Assembly (NCBI RefSeq): GCF_027942865.1
Contig: NC_134510.1
Span: forward strand, 16,103,709 to 16,167,708
Length of the DNA stretch: 64,000 bases
Direction of reading: 5' to 3'
From: Odontesthes bonariensis
Lineage: Eukaryota > Chordata > Actinopteri > Atheriniformes > Atherinopsidae
In this document: positions 13,759 to 25,322 of the stretch, piece after piece
Layout of the letters: the number at the start of each line of letters is the position of its first letter
Numbering within the stretch: position 1 is the stretch's first letter
Made by a program: the position numbers and the translations under genes
Notes under the pieces: model-generated
The model's input: only the letters and a program-made list of their open reading frames with translations
Told to the model about the DNA's origin: nothing
The model's database searches: none

Positions 13759-13826
13759 TTTTGTTTGTTTGTTTGTTTTGTTTTAGTTTACTTTTATCTA
13801 TTCATCCATTATTTAAAATATCTATT

Positions 13827-13832
<6 letters not shown>

Positions 13833-13895
<63 letters not shown>

Positions 13896-13896
13896 T
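13833..13896. repeat. (TTA)n microsatellite
   Basis: More than 20 TTA units in a row within the L2 3' region. Confidence 0.9.
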
Positions 13897-14432
13897 TATT
13901 ATATATATTTTTAAAATAATTTTATTATATACTTATTTTACACTTATTTATCCAGTGTTTTTCCTCATGGGGATCTTCCACACCGGGGACTATGCCCACT
14001 CGGTCTGTGGGGTCATTACTGTGGGGATCGCCCTGGTTCGGGGTGGCTGGGGGATCCTGCACTGCAGCCCTGGCTGTGGTGTGGATGCCGGCCTGCCCTG
14101 ATCTGAGCGGTTCCCCGTGGTGGCGGGCTCTGTGGTCATTGGTGGGCTGGCTCCAGGTGTGGACAGATCCCCAAGATACCGTTTCCTCACTTCAGCGTCA
14201 AGCCAGATTTTAATGTTGATTTTAATGTTGATTGTTGTTGATATTGATGTTGCTCATGTTGGGGGTGGTGGGGGGTAGTATGTGTGCAGTGTGGTTGTCG
14301 GTGTGATGTTGTGTGTGAGTTTATGCATGAATTGATTTGATTACTGATTTTATTATGTAAAGCACTTTGTGCTGCTTTTTTAGTATGAAAGGTGCTATAT
14401 AAATAAAGTTTGATTTGATTTGATTTGATTTC

Positions 14433-17400
14433 TGTTAGTTTTCTTTAAAAAAAAAAATCTTTAAAAGTTCTTTTTTTATTTTATTTTGCTCAGCTAAAAT
14501 GTCTTTCACACCATCTCATGAACCTTTAAATGCCAGACTTGTATCACTGATACAGCCTGAACATTTTGTATAATGTTACAGCTGGCTTTATAAAATGATC
14601 TAAAAACTTCACATCAGTTTAACTCTGTTTATTTAAATGGCACCAGTTCACAACAAAAAGTCACCCCAGGGCGCTTTACAGAGAAAGTAATGTTAAATTT
14701 AAGTGCAGTTACTGTAAATCTAATGACGTTTATACCAATTCATTAAGAAGTCTTTCATTACGACAGTGTTCACCTGTGCAGCCTTTTTTTCTCTCTCTGC
14801 ATTCCCCTAAACCAATGTAGCACCAGGCAGGTGGCAGTCTTTGTGGGGCGACATCAAGGAGTCCAATCTCTGTGCAGCTCACTGCTCCACTGAGCTCCAG
14901 AGGAGCTTAGAAAGAAAGAAAACAGTGCTAATCATTCCCTCACCCTTCCACTTCCTGTCTGCTCCTTCTTACCTCGTTCCGCCCTTAAAATAAGTCAAAG
15001 AAAGCTACCCTGCATACTAATATGTTGTTACTTACTCTTAATTGAACTTGAGTATTCTTAATGTGCCATCATTCAAATGCTTTGTCTGTGCGCTCTCAGC
15101 TGCTTAGTCCCAATTGCTCTCTGTGAAGCATTTATGTCAACCTCCTCCACTGCACTGCTATTCAGCTTTTGGTGGAGAGGAGGAAGGGCTCCGTGGCAGA
15201 TTTGTAACATGCAGGCATGGAGGAAAAGGACGCTGACTCTTAATACAACAGAGGGAACAAAAGCCTTTACTTGGTGCAAAGTGAGAAAGGGAGCTATGAG
15301 AAAGGGAGCAAGAATTAAAAAAGTTAGACTGGATGGTGCTGGGTGACATCAATAGCATCCCAAGCAGGGCCACAAATTACATGGGCAAGAAGCAACGCAG
15401 CAAGGGATTCGACAGCTGGGACCCCTTGTGCAATGCCACCAGGGGATTAACAGGGTTTCAGGATCTGACACAGACGGGATGAGCGTCATGGGCAGAATAA
15501 AGAGCAATGCAGGGATTAGAGAGCTTCAAGACACTCCACCAACACTCGTGAAGGGCTTAAAGGGCTATAGATATTATTAATGAGCGGACAGACAGACAGT
15601 CTGAGAAGAAGAAAAAGAGAAAGGCTGGGGGTCATCTTTTTTATTATATTCAGCCTGATCCCTCCTACTTTGTCACTCAGATGTTTAATGATCAGGTGTT
15701 CCGCGCACATACATTAAAAGTCAATGAGAGGCAGGCCAAAGAAGCAAACTGCTCATGTGTTGATCACTGAACACAACACAAAGCACAGCAGACAGAGATG
15801 GCCAGCATCTGAGCAATGCACTGTATGTTCAATTCATGCCACCCTCTGAAGATTAGGCCTGAATTATTCATCTGAAAGTCGCGGTGAAAATGCCAAACGC
15901 ACATTTGAATATTTGTACGCTTCTGTACGGATACACTGGAGAAAACAAGATAGTATTCATTGTGGCATGCATGTGGGTGTGCTGCTGGTATATGTGTTCG
16001 GTATCAAATTCTGCATTCAGATGCTGGATATGCATGGGATGAATAGTGGGCGCACGTGGCTGTGTCTTGTTTTACAAGGAGGAAATTGTTGAGATTTCTC
16101 TCTCAAAGAGCTTGTTCCTTCAGGTGGTAACAGCGCCACCAGATTGTCTGCAAAACCACTACAGGGATTCAACATTGAGATAACCTGTGCTCTGGTAACT
16201 CACAACACAACAAAGATGAGACAAACCTATTTTGCTATCATTTTGGAGAATGCCAAGACAGTTATAAGTTTCAGAGTATCAACTCTCAGTTAACTCCAGT
16301 GTGTAACTCCAGTGTAACTCCAGTGTGTAACTCCAGTGTAACTCCAGTGTAACTCCAAAATACCAGTGTGCAGCTTTTTCCATGTTAACGCCGCCACTTC
16401 TAAGCCATATGAGACATCCTCTACAGGAAGGCACAGGGAGATAAGTCTGGCTGATGTTTAGGAACATGGAGTTATCAACTTCCTCATCCTCCTGCTCAGA
16501 GCTCCCGAATGCAGTCTTTATCACGAGACAGTTCAGTACTTATCACTGGTTTGCTGCCAAAACAAAATCAAGTGCATAACTAGATTTACCTAAGGGGTGA
16601 AGAATGCACTTTGATAAACTTCAGCTGAAGTTCAATGGCAGCATATTTTCGTCCCCATTTAGGCCTTGGTTATCTCCTTTACTGAAAATGAGACTTTAAA
16701 ATGAAAGCCTTTACACATTCCATGAATTTTGAAGTGAACAAAGCTGTTTGAAAGTTATGAACATGATGCGAGTGACGCTCCGTACGTAAGCCAAGAGAGC
16801 CCATGCTTAAAAATCATTTTTAATGTCATCATCTTGAAATCACCCTAAGAAGTCATTCATATCATAATCTCAACAAAGCAAAGTGATAAAGGGTTCATTA
16901 TCTCGTTATCATTTATAGAAAAACGGGTTAATGTCGTTTATTAGTTCGGCAGAGTAAAGTTTGTTTTCCCTGCAGCTCCTGAAGGAGTTGGTTGAATTCT
17001 TATCTATGCCTGCAGACGTCACTGTTAAGAGCAAACATTTACTGAACTCAATGCAGCTAACAGAATTACGCACACATGCCTTGACTAAATGTAATAGATC
17101 CTCTCAAACGTTCATGATAGTGATCACGAATTATGAAATTTGGTTTTAAAGTAGGAACCACTCATTTTTGAGCTCACTGTGATCAAACTATAATCTCAAG
17201 AAACCAAAGTTGGTTTTCTCACAATTACAAGTACTGTATGTTTTTAACCTCAAAAAGACGAAAGGCCGATTTCTCAAGATAAACTTGTTAGCGTGTGAAA
17301 ACAACAAAAACAAAAAAAATCAACTCGTTATCCAGGAGATAATGGCATGAAAATGAATGATTGCAGGCAAGGTTGCTCTAAACTTCCATAACTCTATCTC

Positions 17401-20400
17401 ATACTTTACGAAGTTCCTGCCAAACAAAAATACTGTGTTGTGGTGTATGCTTAGGGGGAAGCTGCCAGATCTTTCAATGATATCTGCACCAGACACAGAC
17501 TACTGCATATGCAACCGCATTAGAGCAGTTACACTATGCAGCAGCATTCCCAAAGCAGACAACAAGACAGAAACAGACAAAAAGTGTTTTAAAAAACTGT
17601 GTAATGAAAAAAAAGCAGAAAGAAATAAGCTGTTATATGATACAGTTTGTTTCCATACTGTTAAATTCTTTCTTTTACAGAGCTGATGTGCGGCACATGT
17701 TGCTGGTTGTTCTGAAGTTGCATTGTTTCACTTGCTCATGAAGCTGCGTTATGTTATGCTCGTGTGTTGTTAATTGTGAGACTGAAGCATGTGTCACTGA
17801 TTGCTAATATGATTACGCTGACCTGCGTATGATAATGGTGAGATACAAATAATACAACAACAGACAAAAGGAAGGCTGGCTGTACACTGAACAGCAAGCT
17901 TAATATCTGCCGCATTCCAATGATAAGAATGGTATAAAGGATTGTGAACTACTTCATTAATCTGTAGGAACTAAACTTTGAAAATGTTCTTGTGACGTCT
18001 GAGGTTGCACAACACTGGGGTGCAGTACTGCTGCACTGAGATAGAAGTATCTGTATGTGTGACAACAGTTTAGAGCCTAAATGTAGAAAAATGCAATTCT
18101 TTATTCCATGCACTACTCCTACTCACAGAGACAGTCAGCATGGCAAACAACACAGGCAAGAGTAAAAACAGGGCAAAGTCTATGGATAAGTCCGAAAGTG
18201 ATCTGGCAGAGTGGACAAAACGCTGATTGAACAAAGGTATTGAGGGAAAACTGGTATGAAATTAAACAAGCGATCAAAGAAAAGTGTATGTAAAAGTGCA
18301 CGAGACCAAAACATTTAGAAATGAAACAGGAAGCTGCCAACAAAACCCAAACCACAGCAGTGAACAAACATGATGTAATTATTTTTGCTTGCTTGTGTTG
18401 TTTTTCTATAATTGTGGAGTCTGAACACAGGGAGCCCACTGTATTTGTGGGGTCTGATAGCTTTCTGGAGACCAAAATGGTGGATCCCATGGGTTTTTTT
18501 TCATGGTCAAAACTTGACGTTAAGGTTTGGCAGTAAGTTGTTATGGTTCAGATTGTAGTAAAAAAGGTGCTTGGTAATGTATTATATCAATGTTGGGACC
18601 TGATGAAAACCAAAAAACAAGAACACGTGTCTGTGTTTCATTCCATTAGAGATAGCTACACGGGGTCATTGATTTTGTCAGGTCTGAGGATAAACATAAC
18701 ATAAACATGCTGTGAGGAAGGAAAGAAGCATTTTTTCGGTGTTGCCCTGCGTGTGTATGTCTCTATACGACTCGCACTCAAGTTGTTTTGGAGAAGAGGC
18801 ATTTGTTGCAAAGGCATCCCTGCTTCCTACTGTGAGAAAACCCATAACCCACTCAGGTACAACTGTGTCTGAAATACCACACCTTGTGGCTGTGTATTGT
18901 ATCCCACCATTGTCCTGAGAGATCCCCTGAGCTTCTCAAGGATATGTGAGTGTATATCTTGCCTGTGAATGAACAAAGACATTTGTGAGCCGGTATATGC
19001 ATGAAGAATGAAGAATTTAAAACAACATGTGCAGTTGTGTAAAGTCTCTCAAATTGATGTCACGCAGAGGAGCCTTGTTACAATTATTTGCTTCTGTGCT
19101 CTTGTCAAAGGTGCACTGGATGTACCTGCATTCACTGTGACAGGTGCATAGAAGAATTAAATTTACAAGAAGAAACTCTCACAGCAAAAAAACTGCAATA
19201 ACCAAAAAAAAAAAAATCCAGTTTCTTGTAATCACTATGATGATGTACGAGGCAAAATCCCAGAAAGGTTTTGATATTGAAAGTCATAATAACAAGCTGT
19301 AGTAATTCTAACTCAGCTTAATTGCTTCTTTGGTGTCAACACAATTTGTTAAAAATGGAACCAGGGGCTTTGTTGAAAAATAAATCTCAAAGGCTGACCT
19401 TAAAGGGGAAGCATTAGAGTCTCTTCAGAGCAAACACTCAGGCTTGGGAAGGCAATGGAGTAGTCATTACTGCCTCCCATTTTCATATTGAGATTTTAAT
19501 CATCAGCAATAGTATTTCTGATTGATTCGTGTGTGTGGTGGTGTGTGTGTGTATGTGTGTGTGGGGGTATCTGTGCACATGGGGGGTTGTAATACATCTT
19601 TGTAATTAGTCTCATAATTATAAGGCAATAAACTTCGGTACACATGGGATATCCATCTCTTGGATGCTGCAATTACCCTGCTGAAATGTGTTACTGTGAC
19701 AAATCTCGAAGAGGCAAAAAGCAGCTCTGCACTGTTAAAACAACACACTGAACACTGACTTTGTTCAGTTTGGGGTGTACAAATGTGTGTGGGGTGCATA
19801 AATATGTCAACACAAGGTGTTTTCATCGTTTATATATGCTGCTTCCTGAAATGAACATGGTGTTGGTTTATCCTGATTTAAATTACCTTTGTGTTGCATG
19901 TTCATTTGCTATAGCCTTTTTTTCAAATACTGTCTAAACCCCACATCTTCAAATGCTGACGCTCCGGCAACTCGTCCTTGAGTTCCTGACAATCTGGTGG
20001 AAGTGGTAATATCAGACACAACCACAGAGTGAGTCTAAATTGGCTTTTCCTCTATTAGCTCCAACAGTGCCTCATTATCAGAAGCCAAGATCTAGCCTGC
20101 AGGGCCAGACCTCTGCTACTCTGCCACCTACTAGTTAGCTCACACACAGTCATGCACTGACCACACAGGTATGTACAAGCACGTAGTGTTGTTCTCACTG
20201 TCTCGCTCCCTCGGAAACAACTGCTCCCATTTCCATGTCTTTGATTTAACCAGCAGGTTGTTCAGGTCACCACTGAGCACATCTGCTTCCATAGCAGACA
20301 CCCACGAAGGATGATGGGATGCTTATCAGATGGAGGGGAAATAGGAAGTCACTGTTCTTTCTATTGGTGAGCAGCTTTGCAAAGCAGATTTGGTTAGGTT

Positions 20401-20412
20401 TTGTCAGGACAA
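14433..20412. other. Intergenic, no gene recognised
   Basis: No coding gene seen. Near 14,625-14,690 there is a short stretch (CACCCCAGGGCGCTTTACAG) that resembles the ends of fish dispersed repeats. A small minisatellite lies at 16.29 kb, and a degenerate GT-rich tract at 19,529-19,563. Confidence 0.55.
16291..16356. repeat. Short tandem repeat with alternating 13- and 11-bp units
   Basis: Five copies of TAACTCCAGTG or TAACTCCAGTGTG followed by a partial sixth copy (TAACTCC). The units are identical apart from the extra TG. On the minus strand it gives a repeating LELHWSYT peptide, which is a by-product of the repeat and not evidence of a gene. Confidence 0.9.
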
Positions 20413-20734
20413 TATGAGGGGGGAAATGCCAAACAAGTCTTTCAGTATAAAGAGCAGTGATTTAGTTGATTAAAAATGAATATGGGTCACGAGTGCACAC
20501 ACATGCATACACATACACTGGTAGAGCAGTGAAACATCAATAAATTATCAACCACTCATACACATGCTTGGGGCATGTAAATTAACCCTGAGGAAAGGTT
20601 ATGCCATAACACAGGCGTCATGCCTGAAAGTCATACTCTTGTATACTAATGGATCTTTGATTAATTCCTAAATATGTTTTATTTTTTATTAAAGTGTAAC
20701 ATGCTGATTAACCACCCCACTGACAAAGAATGTC
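20413..20734 (+). repeat. Left arm of a long inverted repeat
   Basis: This arm matches the reverse complement of 25,006-25,322 over about 300 bases, with roughly 13 mismatches in the 297-base core from AAGTCTTTCAG to GACAAAG. The outer 20-25 bases are more diverged. The arm has no open frame. It could be a TIR of a 4.9-kb element, or simply one of two copies of a dispersed repeat in opposite orientation. Confidence 0.9.
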
Positions 20735-21368
20735 GGGACCTTCAGACCACATAATGAGGCTTATGGGTGTTAGCAGAACCGAGGATTAGGAACAAAAAGG
20801 AGAACCAGTGAAGAACTGAGCTGATGTGCTGGTGACTTAAAAAAAACAACTTACTGACCAACTTACCAACTTACCAACTAAGCAGAGCCATTTAGCTTAA
20901 ATAAATCCTCATTCCAACTTAAAAAAATAATGTGTTAGTGTGGACAATGCCTGATACCTGCTACCTTTGAACGTAGCATGTGCATTAGGTTAGCATGAGT
21001 TGCCATAAAAATGTGGAAATGTGAAAACTTGCCCAAGTTTGTCACGTTTAAAAAAAAAACTTATGCTTTCAGTTTTATTCTAAGCAAAATGCAGCCTCTC
21101 GCCTAATTTAGGTCGACTAAACTAAATTAAAGACCCTTTCCCACAAGTGAAAAAAAAAAAATACTAACATCTGCTAAGTTCTGGCTTTTGAGTATAATGT
21201 GAAAGTGTTTTGACATTCAGTCCCATGTTAAGTGACTCTACTCTAGTTGGGGTATTAGTCAGCTACAGCTCCAATCAGCATTAAAGGGATTACAACACTC
21301 TGGTGCACACGCTAATTTTCGTAAGGGTGCTGCACTCAAGAGTTGGGTCCGGCTCATTGTTTCTTTAA

Positions 21369-21943
21369 AGGGATACGCCACCCCCAGGCCAAATTTAGTG
21401 TATCCCGCATTCCCGAGACATAAATAAGTGTGTGGGAGCGTTTTCCTGGCGACCCAGGCATTGTCCGAATCTCACAGCACTGACCACTGCTTGGTTTCGC
21501 GTAATACCTCCATGCTTGCGTCGCCGATCGAAATATTTCTCCGCTCAACCTCTGTTTCGAACACAGATGGGACAGTGGGGGTGGGGATTCCCAATAACGT
21601 AGCGGGGAGTGTGCGTCGGCTGTGTTGTCCGCACCAGAAACTAGTTCCCAAACCGACATGAGCAAACCAAGCCTTCCGTGTTGATTTACACAGTCATTTG
21701 CACTCGATGTGAAAGTACACCACTCACACAGTAATTAGAAGGTAAATCAAGTAGATTAATTCACGTTGGGCGAAATATTTCGATTGGCGACGCTAGCATG
21801 GAGGTATTACGCGAAACCAAGCAGTGGTCAGTGCTGTGAGATTCGGACAATGCCTGGGTCGCCAGGAAAACGCTCCCACACACTTATTTATGTCTCGGGA
21901 ATGCGGGGATACACTTAATTTGGCCTGGGGGTGGCATATCCCT
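21369..21943. mobile_element. 575-bp non-autonomous element with about 170-bp terminal inverted repeats and TTAA flanks
   Basis: The left end begins AGGGATACGCCACCCCCAGG and the right end is its complement. The inverted match runs from 21,369 to about 21,540 and from about 21,772 to 21,943 with few differences. TTAA stands directly outside both ends (21,365-21,368 and 21,944-21,947), which fits a piggyBac- or Kolobok-type target-site duplication. The centre (about 230 bp) has no transposase. Small frames on both strands come from the inverted repeats. Confidence 0.85.
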
Positions 21944-21974
21944 TTAAAGAAGCACACATTTACTGTAACTGTAA

Positions 21975-22047
21975 CTTAATTTCGTTGTCTAATGTATATT
22001 TTTTATACTATTTGTGCAATGACAATAAAACTGAACTGAACTGAACA
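21975..22047 (+). repeat. LINE 3'-end fragment with short tandem tail
   Basis: TTTCGTTGTC, then TGTGCAATGACAATAAA, then repeated CTGAA units (CTGAACTGAACTGAAC). This is the layout of the 3' UTR and tail of many fish LINEs. Only the last 70 bases or so are present. Confidence 0.55.
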
Positions 22048-25005
22048 TTTACAGACCGTAACATCTTACATGGAGGCTACCTTTATGTTGTTAAGCCCAT
22101 GGGAGAAAGTAGATGTAAATGGATGTAAGTCTGGTTCTGTATGTTGCAGCCCACAGAACAGTGAGGGCTCTACTAATACTGGCAGTGGGAAGGGTTGTTT
22201 TAGCATCTGTAGGCAGACATTAAAAAGAAAAGAAAAAGCATCAAAACACCAAACTTTGGGTGTAAAAACAGCAGGAACAGTTTTCTCTGAAACACCTGAT
22301 CTACAATCTGCAATTCAAAATATTTTTCTGCTTAAAGCATGAAATGTTTCTCAGTGAAGCTAGCACAAGAAGAGGAAGTACAAGAGGAAGTTGAGAAAGA
22401 CACAAAGGTGAGGAGCAGTAGAAAATATTACTTCAGCCCTGACAACTAGAGTGGTAAAGCACAGGAGCACCAACATGAGTTAAAATGACAGAATATGAGT
22501 CCCTGGCACCAGGGAGGAAGGTTTGAAGATAGTTAATCAATGAGTCCTAATGCCAAGTGAAGTAAACGCCACAAACTGACATAGTATTTTTAATAGTCTA
22601 ATCTAGTTATCCATTTAGTGATTTGATGTTCTCTGCTATGTACATGGTGAATGTCAACATGAACAAGGGAATCATTGAGAGAAATAATAAGCAATTTCTC
22701 CACTTATGTAACATCATCCATATAAAAAGGCCTACAACTGTAGAGCTATCTAGATTTGACTCACTGCTAAATTGAAATTGTAAGATATTGAGTATGTTTA
22801 CTTGCACAATGTAAAGTAACTAAAGCTGAGGATACAAGGCAGGAAATCCTGTGATGACTCAGAATGAGATGAATGTTGATTGCTGCTGAATCAGTCTGTC
22901 ATAAATAACTGAACTGACAAACAGGTCAAAGAGCTCCAAGGCAACATTTCTCAGTCACATCTCAGTTCAAGTTTGAGGGTAAAGTAGTGACGGTTGTTTC
23001 TGTGCTTTCTCTCTCAGGTCATTACCCAAGGTCCTTACCCTTTTCTATCTATCTTTTCTTCTGTCCTCTATTCATTCATCCATCCATCATTATCCAGAGA
23101 ACAGGGTCAGTTTTGTTTCCTCTGGCTCTTTCTTGTTTTCTGGTTCTGCTTATGTAAACCAGACATCCTCGGCTGACCGGACATGACAGCTCAAGCCACA
23201 ATAGTGGCTGATTCCATTCTAGGGAGCTACTCATCAGCCCCTGTTGTCCATGTACGAACACTTTACCTCCAGTCAGATCTAATCAGAGACATTGTTAACA
23301 CTGTCTCACACAGCTATCCTTACACTTTGTATCTTCCCAGCCTCATTTGCTCTATTGTCTTGTTTCCTTGTTATTTCCTTTAAGCCACCATGATTTCTTG
23401 AAACTGATCACCGCTTCCCCAGCTCTAGCTTTTAACAATGGCTTTACCTTCACAGTCTACTGCTCTGCCCTGAGAAACCACATTTGTCAAAGAAAGAGAA
23501 AGAAGCCACGTGGGAAGACTGGGCTTTCTTGTGCTATCGCATACACACTAAACTTAATATAATTTTGTGTAAAACAAGAGTGTGGGAATGTTGTTTTTAA
23601 AAGGAGAGGAAGCTTTAGAACTCCATGGAACTGGGGAGGGGATGGACTTTGCCATTGTTCTGCTGAACAAACAAACGATCATCCAACATCCGGACAAGAA
23701 AGAATCCCAGCCCAGTGCCGGTCTGAGACCAACAGTAAACACAGCCCAGACTGTGTCAAACTGGTGGGAGCTCCATTTAAATGATTAACTCACTGCAAAT
23801 ATGTGTGGCTAGACAAAGTCAATGTGCAGAAACAAGAAAAGCTGTGCAAGTTGCCGCACTTTGGATTGATGACTAATAATGAATGCAGTGCAGTTAATTT
23901 TGGAGTTACAACAGTAAGAGTTTTGGGGTTTCATTATTGTCTCTCCACCCACAGGAAATGGAAATGTCTCACATAAACATGATTCAGGTGAGTGGGCAGT
24001 GAAAATACCCTGCCAAACACAGCACTCTGTCCCAGTCTATGGCAGATGAGTTTTTAGGCAGCCAAACACATCCATACTGTCACTGTTAACTATCAACACG
24101 ACAGGGAAATGGCTTAGCTTTCAAATCAAGCTCGTGATCATATCAATACACCTAAAACAAATGCTAATCAAAAGCTGGCACAATCTTTTTCCCCACCTTA
24201 TCTCACAGACACACTCTTTCCCCCAAGCAGCTGTTCATAAATCCAATTCTTTAATGGTTAAAGAGCTATCCTATACTGGCAAAAACCTTAGCAGTTCAAA
24301 GTACCTCTTTGAGCAGCAGAGGTGTGTGGTAGCAATCAAATAAAACCCCTTAGGTAAGATGCAAACACCAAATTATAAAGTGTATAACTTGAAATTTTTA
24401 AATGCCCTTAAAAACTGTCCTTTGGAGCACACAATGTTTGTCCCACATGGATAACAATCTAGCTGTAGCTCAAGGCCACGTCCAAAAAACGGTCCCACTT
24501 CCTGTAGGCCTGTCAGATACAATCACTCTTCTAAAGTTCAAACGTACAGCATTTGGGAGAGAGAAGTGTTCATAATGGCATTTTCTAAACACAGGGTCGG
24601 TTTGAACTTTGGCCAGTTTCGCTTAAAGGCCTTCATCTAAGCCCCGGAAAGAAAGCATGTCAGACTTTTTGGCCAGTCAGCTGACATGGACGAGCCAACA
24701 AGTCAATATAAAAGCTCCATCCAGGTCTTACACTTTTTGGTTGACAGTGGAAGCGGACTTTGAAATGGATTACACTTTATTTAGTGTGTTTACAGGTGGC
24801 TTTAGTGGCCTTTTTCTGCTGTAGTTTAAATTGTGTTTGGGATGGTTGGAGGCTTGTGGACGAGGATCTGTTCTTTGCTTTTTGGGTTTTTCCTTTGACC
24901 TTCAGTGTGTGAGCATTTCCAGGGCCAGCCATAGAGTTCTGCATAGTTACAAAACCACACTGAATACCCACGGGATACATTGCTGCTGACCTGCCTGAAA
25001 GGCAA
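22048..25005. other. Spacer between inverted arms, no gene recognised
   Basis: No recognisable coding sequence. A small lysine-rich minus-strand frame (24,777-24,980) next to the right arm has no recognisable family. Confidence 0.5.
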
Positions 25006-25322
25006 ACACTCTTTGTCAGTGGGGTGGTTCATCAGCATGTTACACTTTAATAAAAAATAAAACATATTTAGGAATTAATCAATGATTCATTAGTATACAA
25101 GAGTATGACTTTCAGGCATGACGCCTGTGTTATGGCACAACCTTTCCTCTGTGTTAATTTACATGCCTCAAGCATGTGTATGAGTGGTTGATAATTTGTT
25201 GATGTTTCACTGCTCTACCAGTGTATGTGTATGCATGTGTGCGCACTAGTGACCCATATTAATTTTTTATCAACTAAATCACTGCTCTTTATACTGAAAG
25301 ACTTTTCCATTTCTACCCTCAT
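25006..25322 (-). repeat. Right arm of the long inverted repeat
   Basis: Reverse complement of the arm at 20,413-20,734. The matching segments include GGGGTGGTTCATCAGCATGT, the AGTATACAAGAG core and GTGTATGTGTATGCATGTGT. By-eye identity is about 95 percent in the core. Confidence 0.9.

Larger units (their letters stand above)
12190..14432 (+). mobile_element. 5'-truncated L2-type LINE copy, interrupted by a TIR element
   Basis: The plus-strand frames read as a CR1/L2-group reverse transcriptase: STETALLKIVNDL, then VLLDLSAAFDTVDHHILL, KCGVPQGSIL, GPLLFNLY, HSYADDTQLY (YADD codons at 12,877-12,888), WMAENFLQLN, SSRIDYCNALLSGLP, ARVLTKT, SLHWLPV and LWNSLPENLR. The frame is broken by the 308-bp insert at 12,485-12,792 and by shifts near 13,015, 13,170 and 13,290. 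The 3' end is well preserved: AAAGCACTTTGTGCTGC, a short UTR, then GATTT repeats ending near 14,430, which is typical of L2 priming tails. Low-complexity AT and TTA tracts lie inside the 3' UTR. The copy is 5' truncated and inactive. Confidence 0.9.

Noticed and set aside
13681-13930. AT/TTA-rich tract as a matrix-attachment or origin region
   Set aside because: It is explained by microsatellite expansion inside the L2 3' UTR.
16291-16356. CRISPR-like repeated units
   Set aside because: The units are directly adjacent without spacers, and the genome is vertebrate. It is a minisatellite.
21354-21665. 103-residue minus-strand frame and its plus-strand partner
   Set aside because: Both fall in the inverted repeats of the TTAA element and mirror each other. 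They are not a gene.
24777-24980. Lysine-rich 67-residue minus-strand frame beside the right inverted arm
   Set aside because: No splice context, no clear homology (a degraded small nucleolar or ribosomal factor was considered), and the frame breaks quickly.
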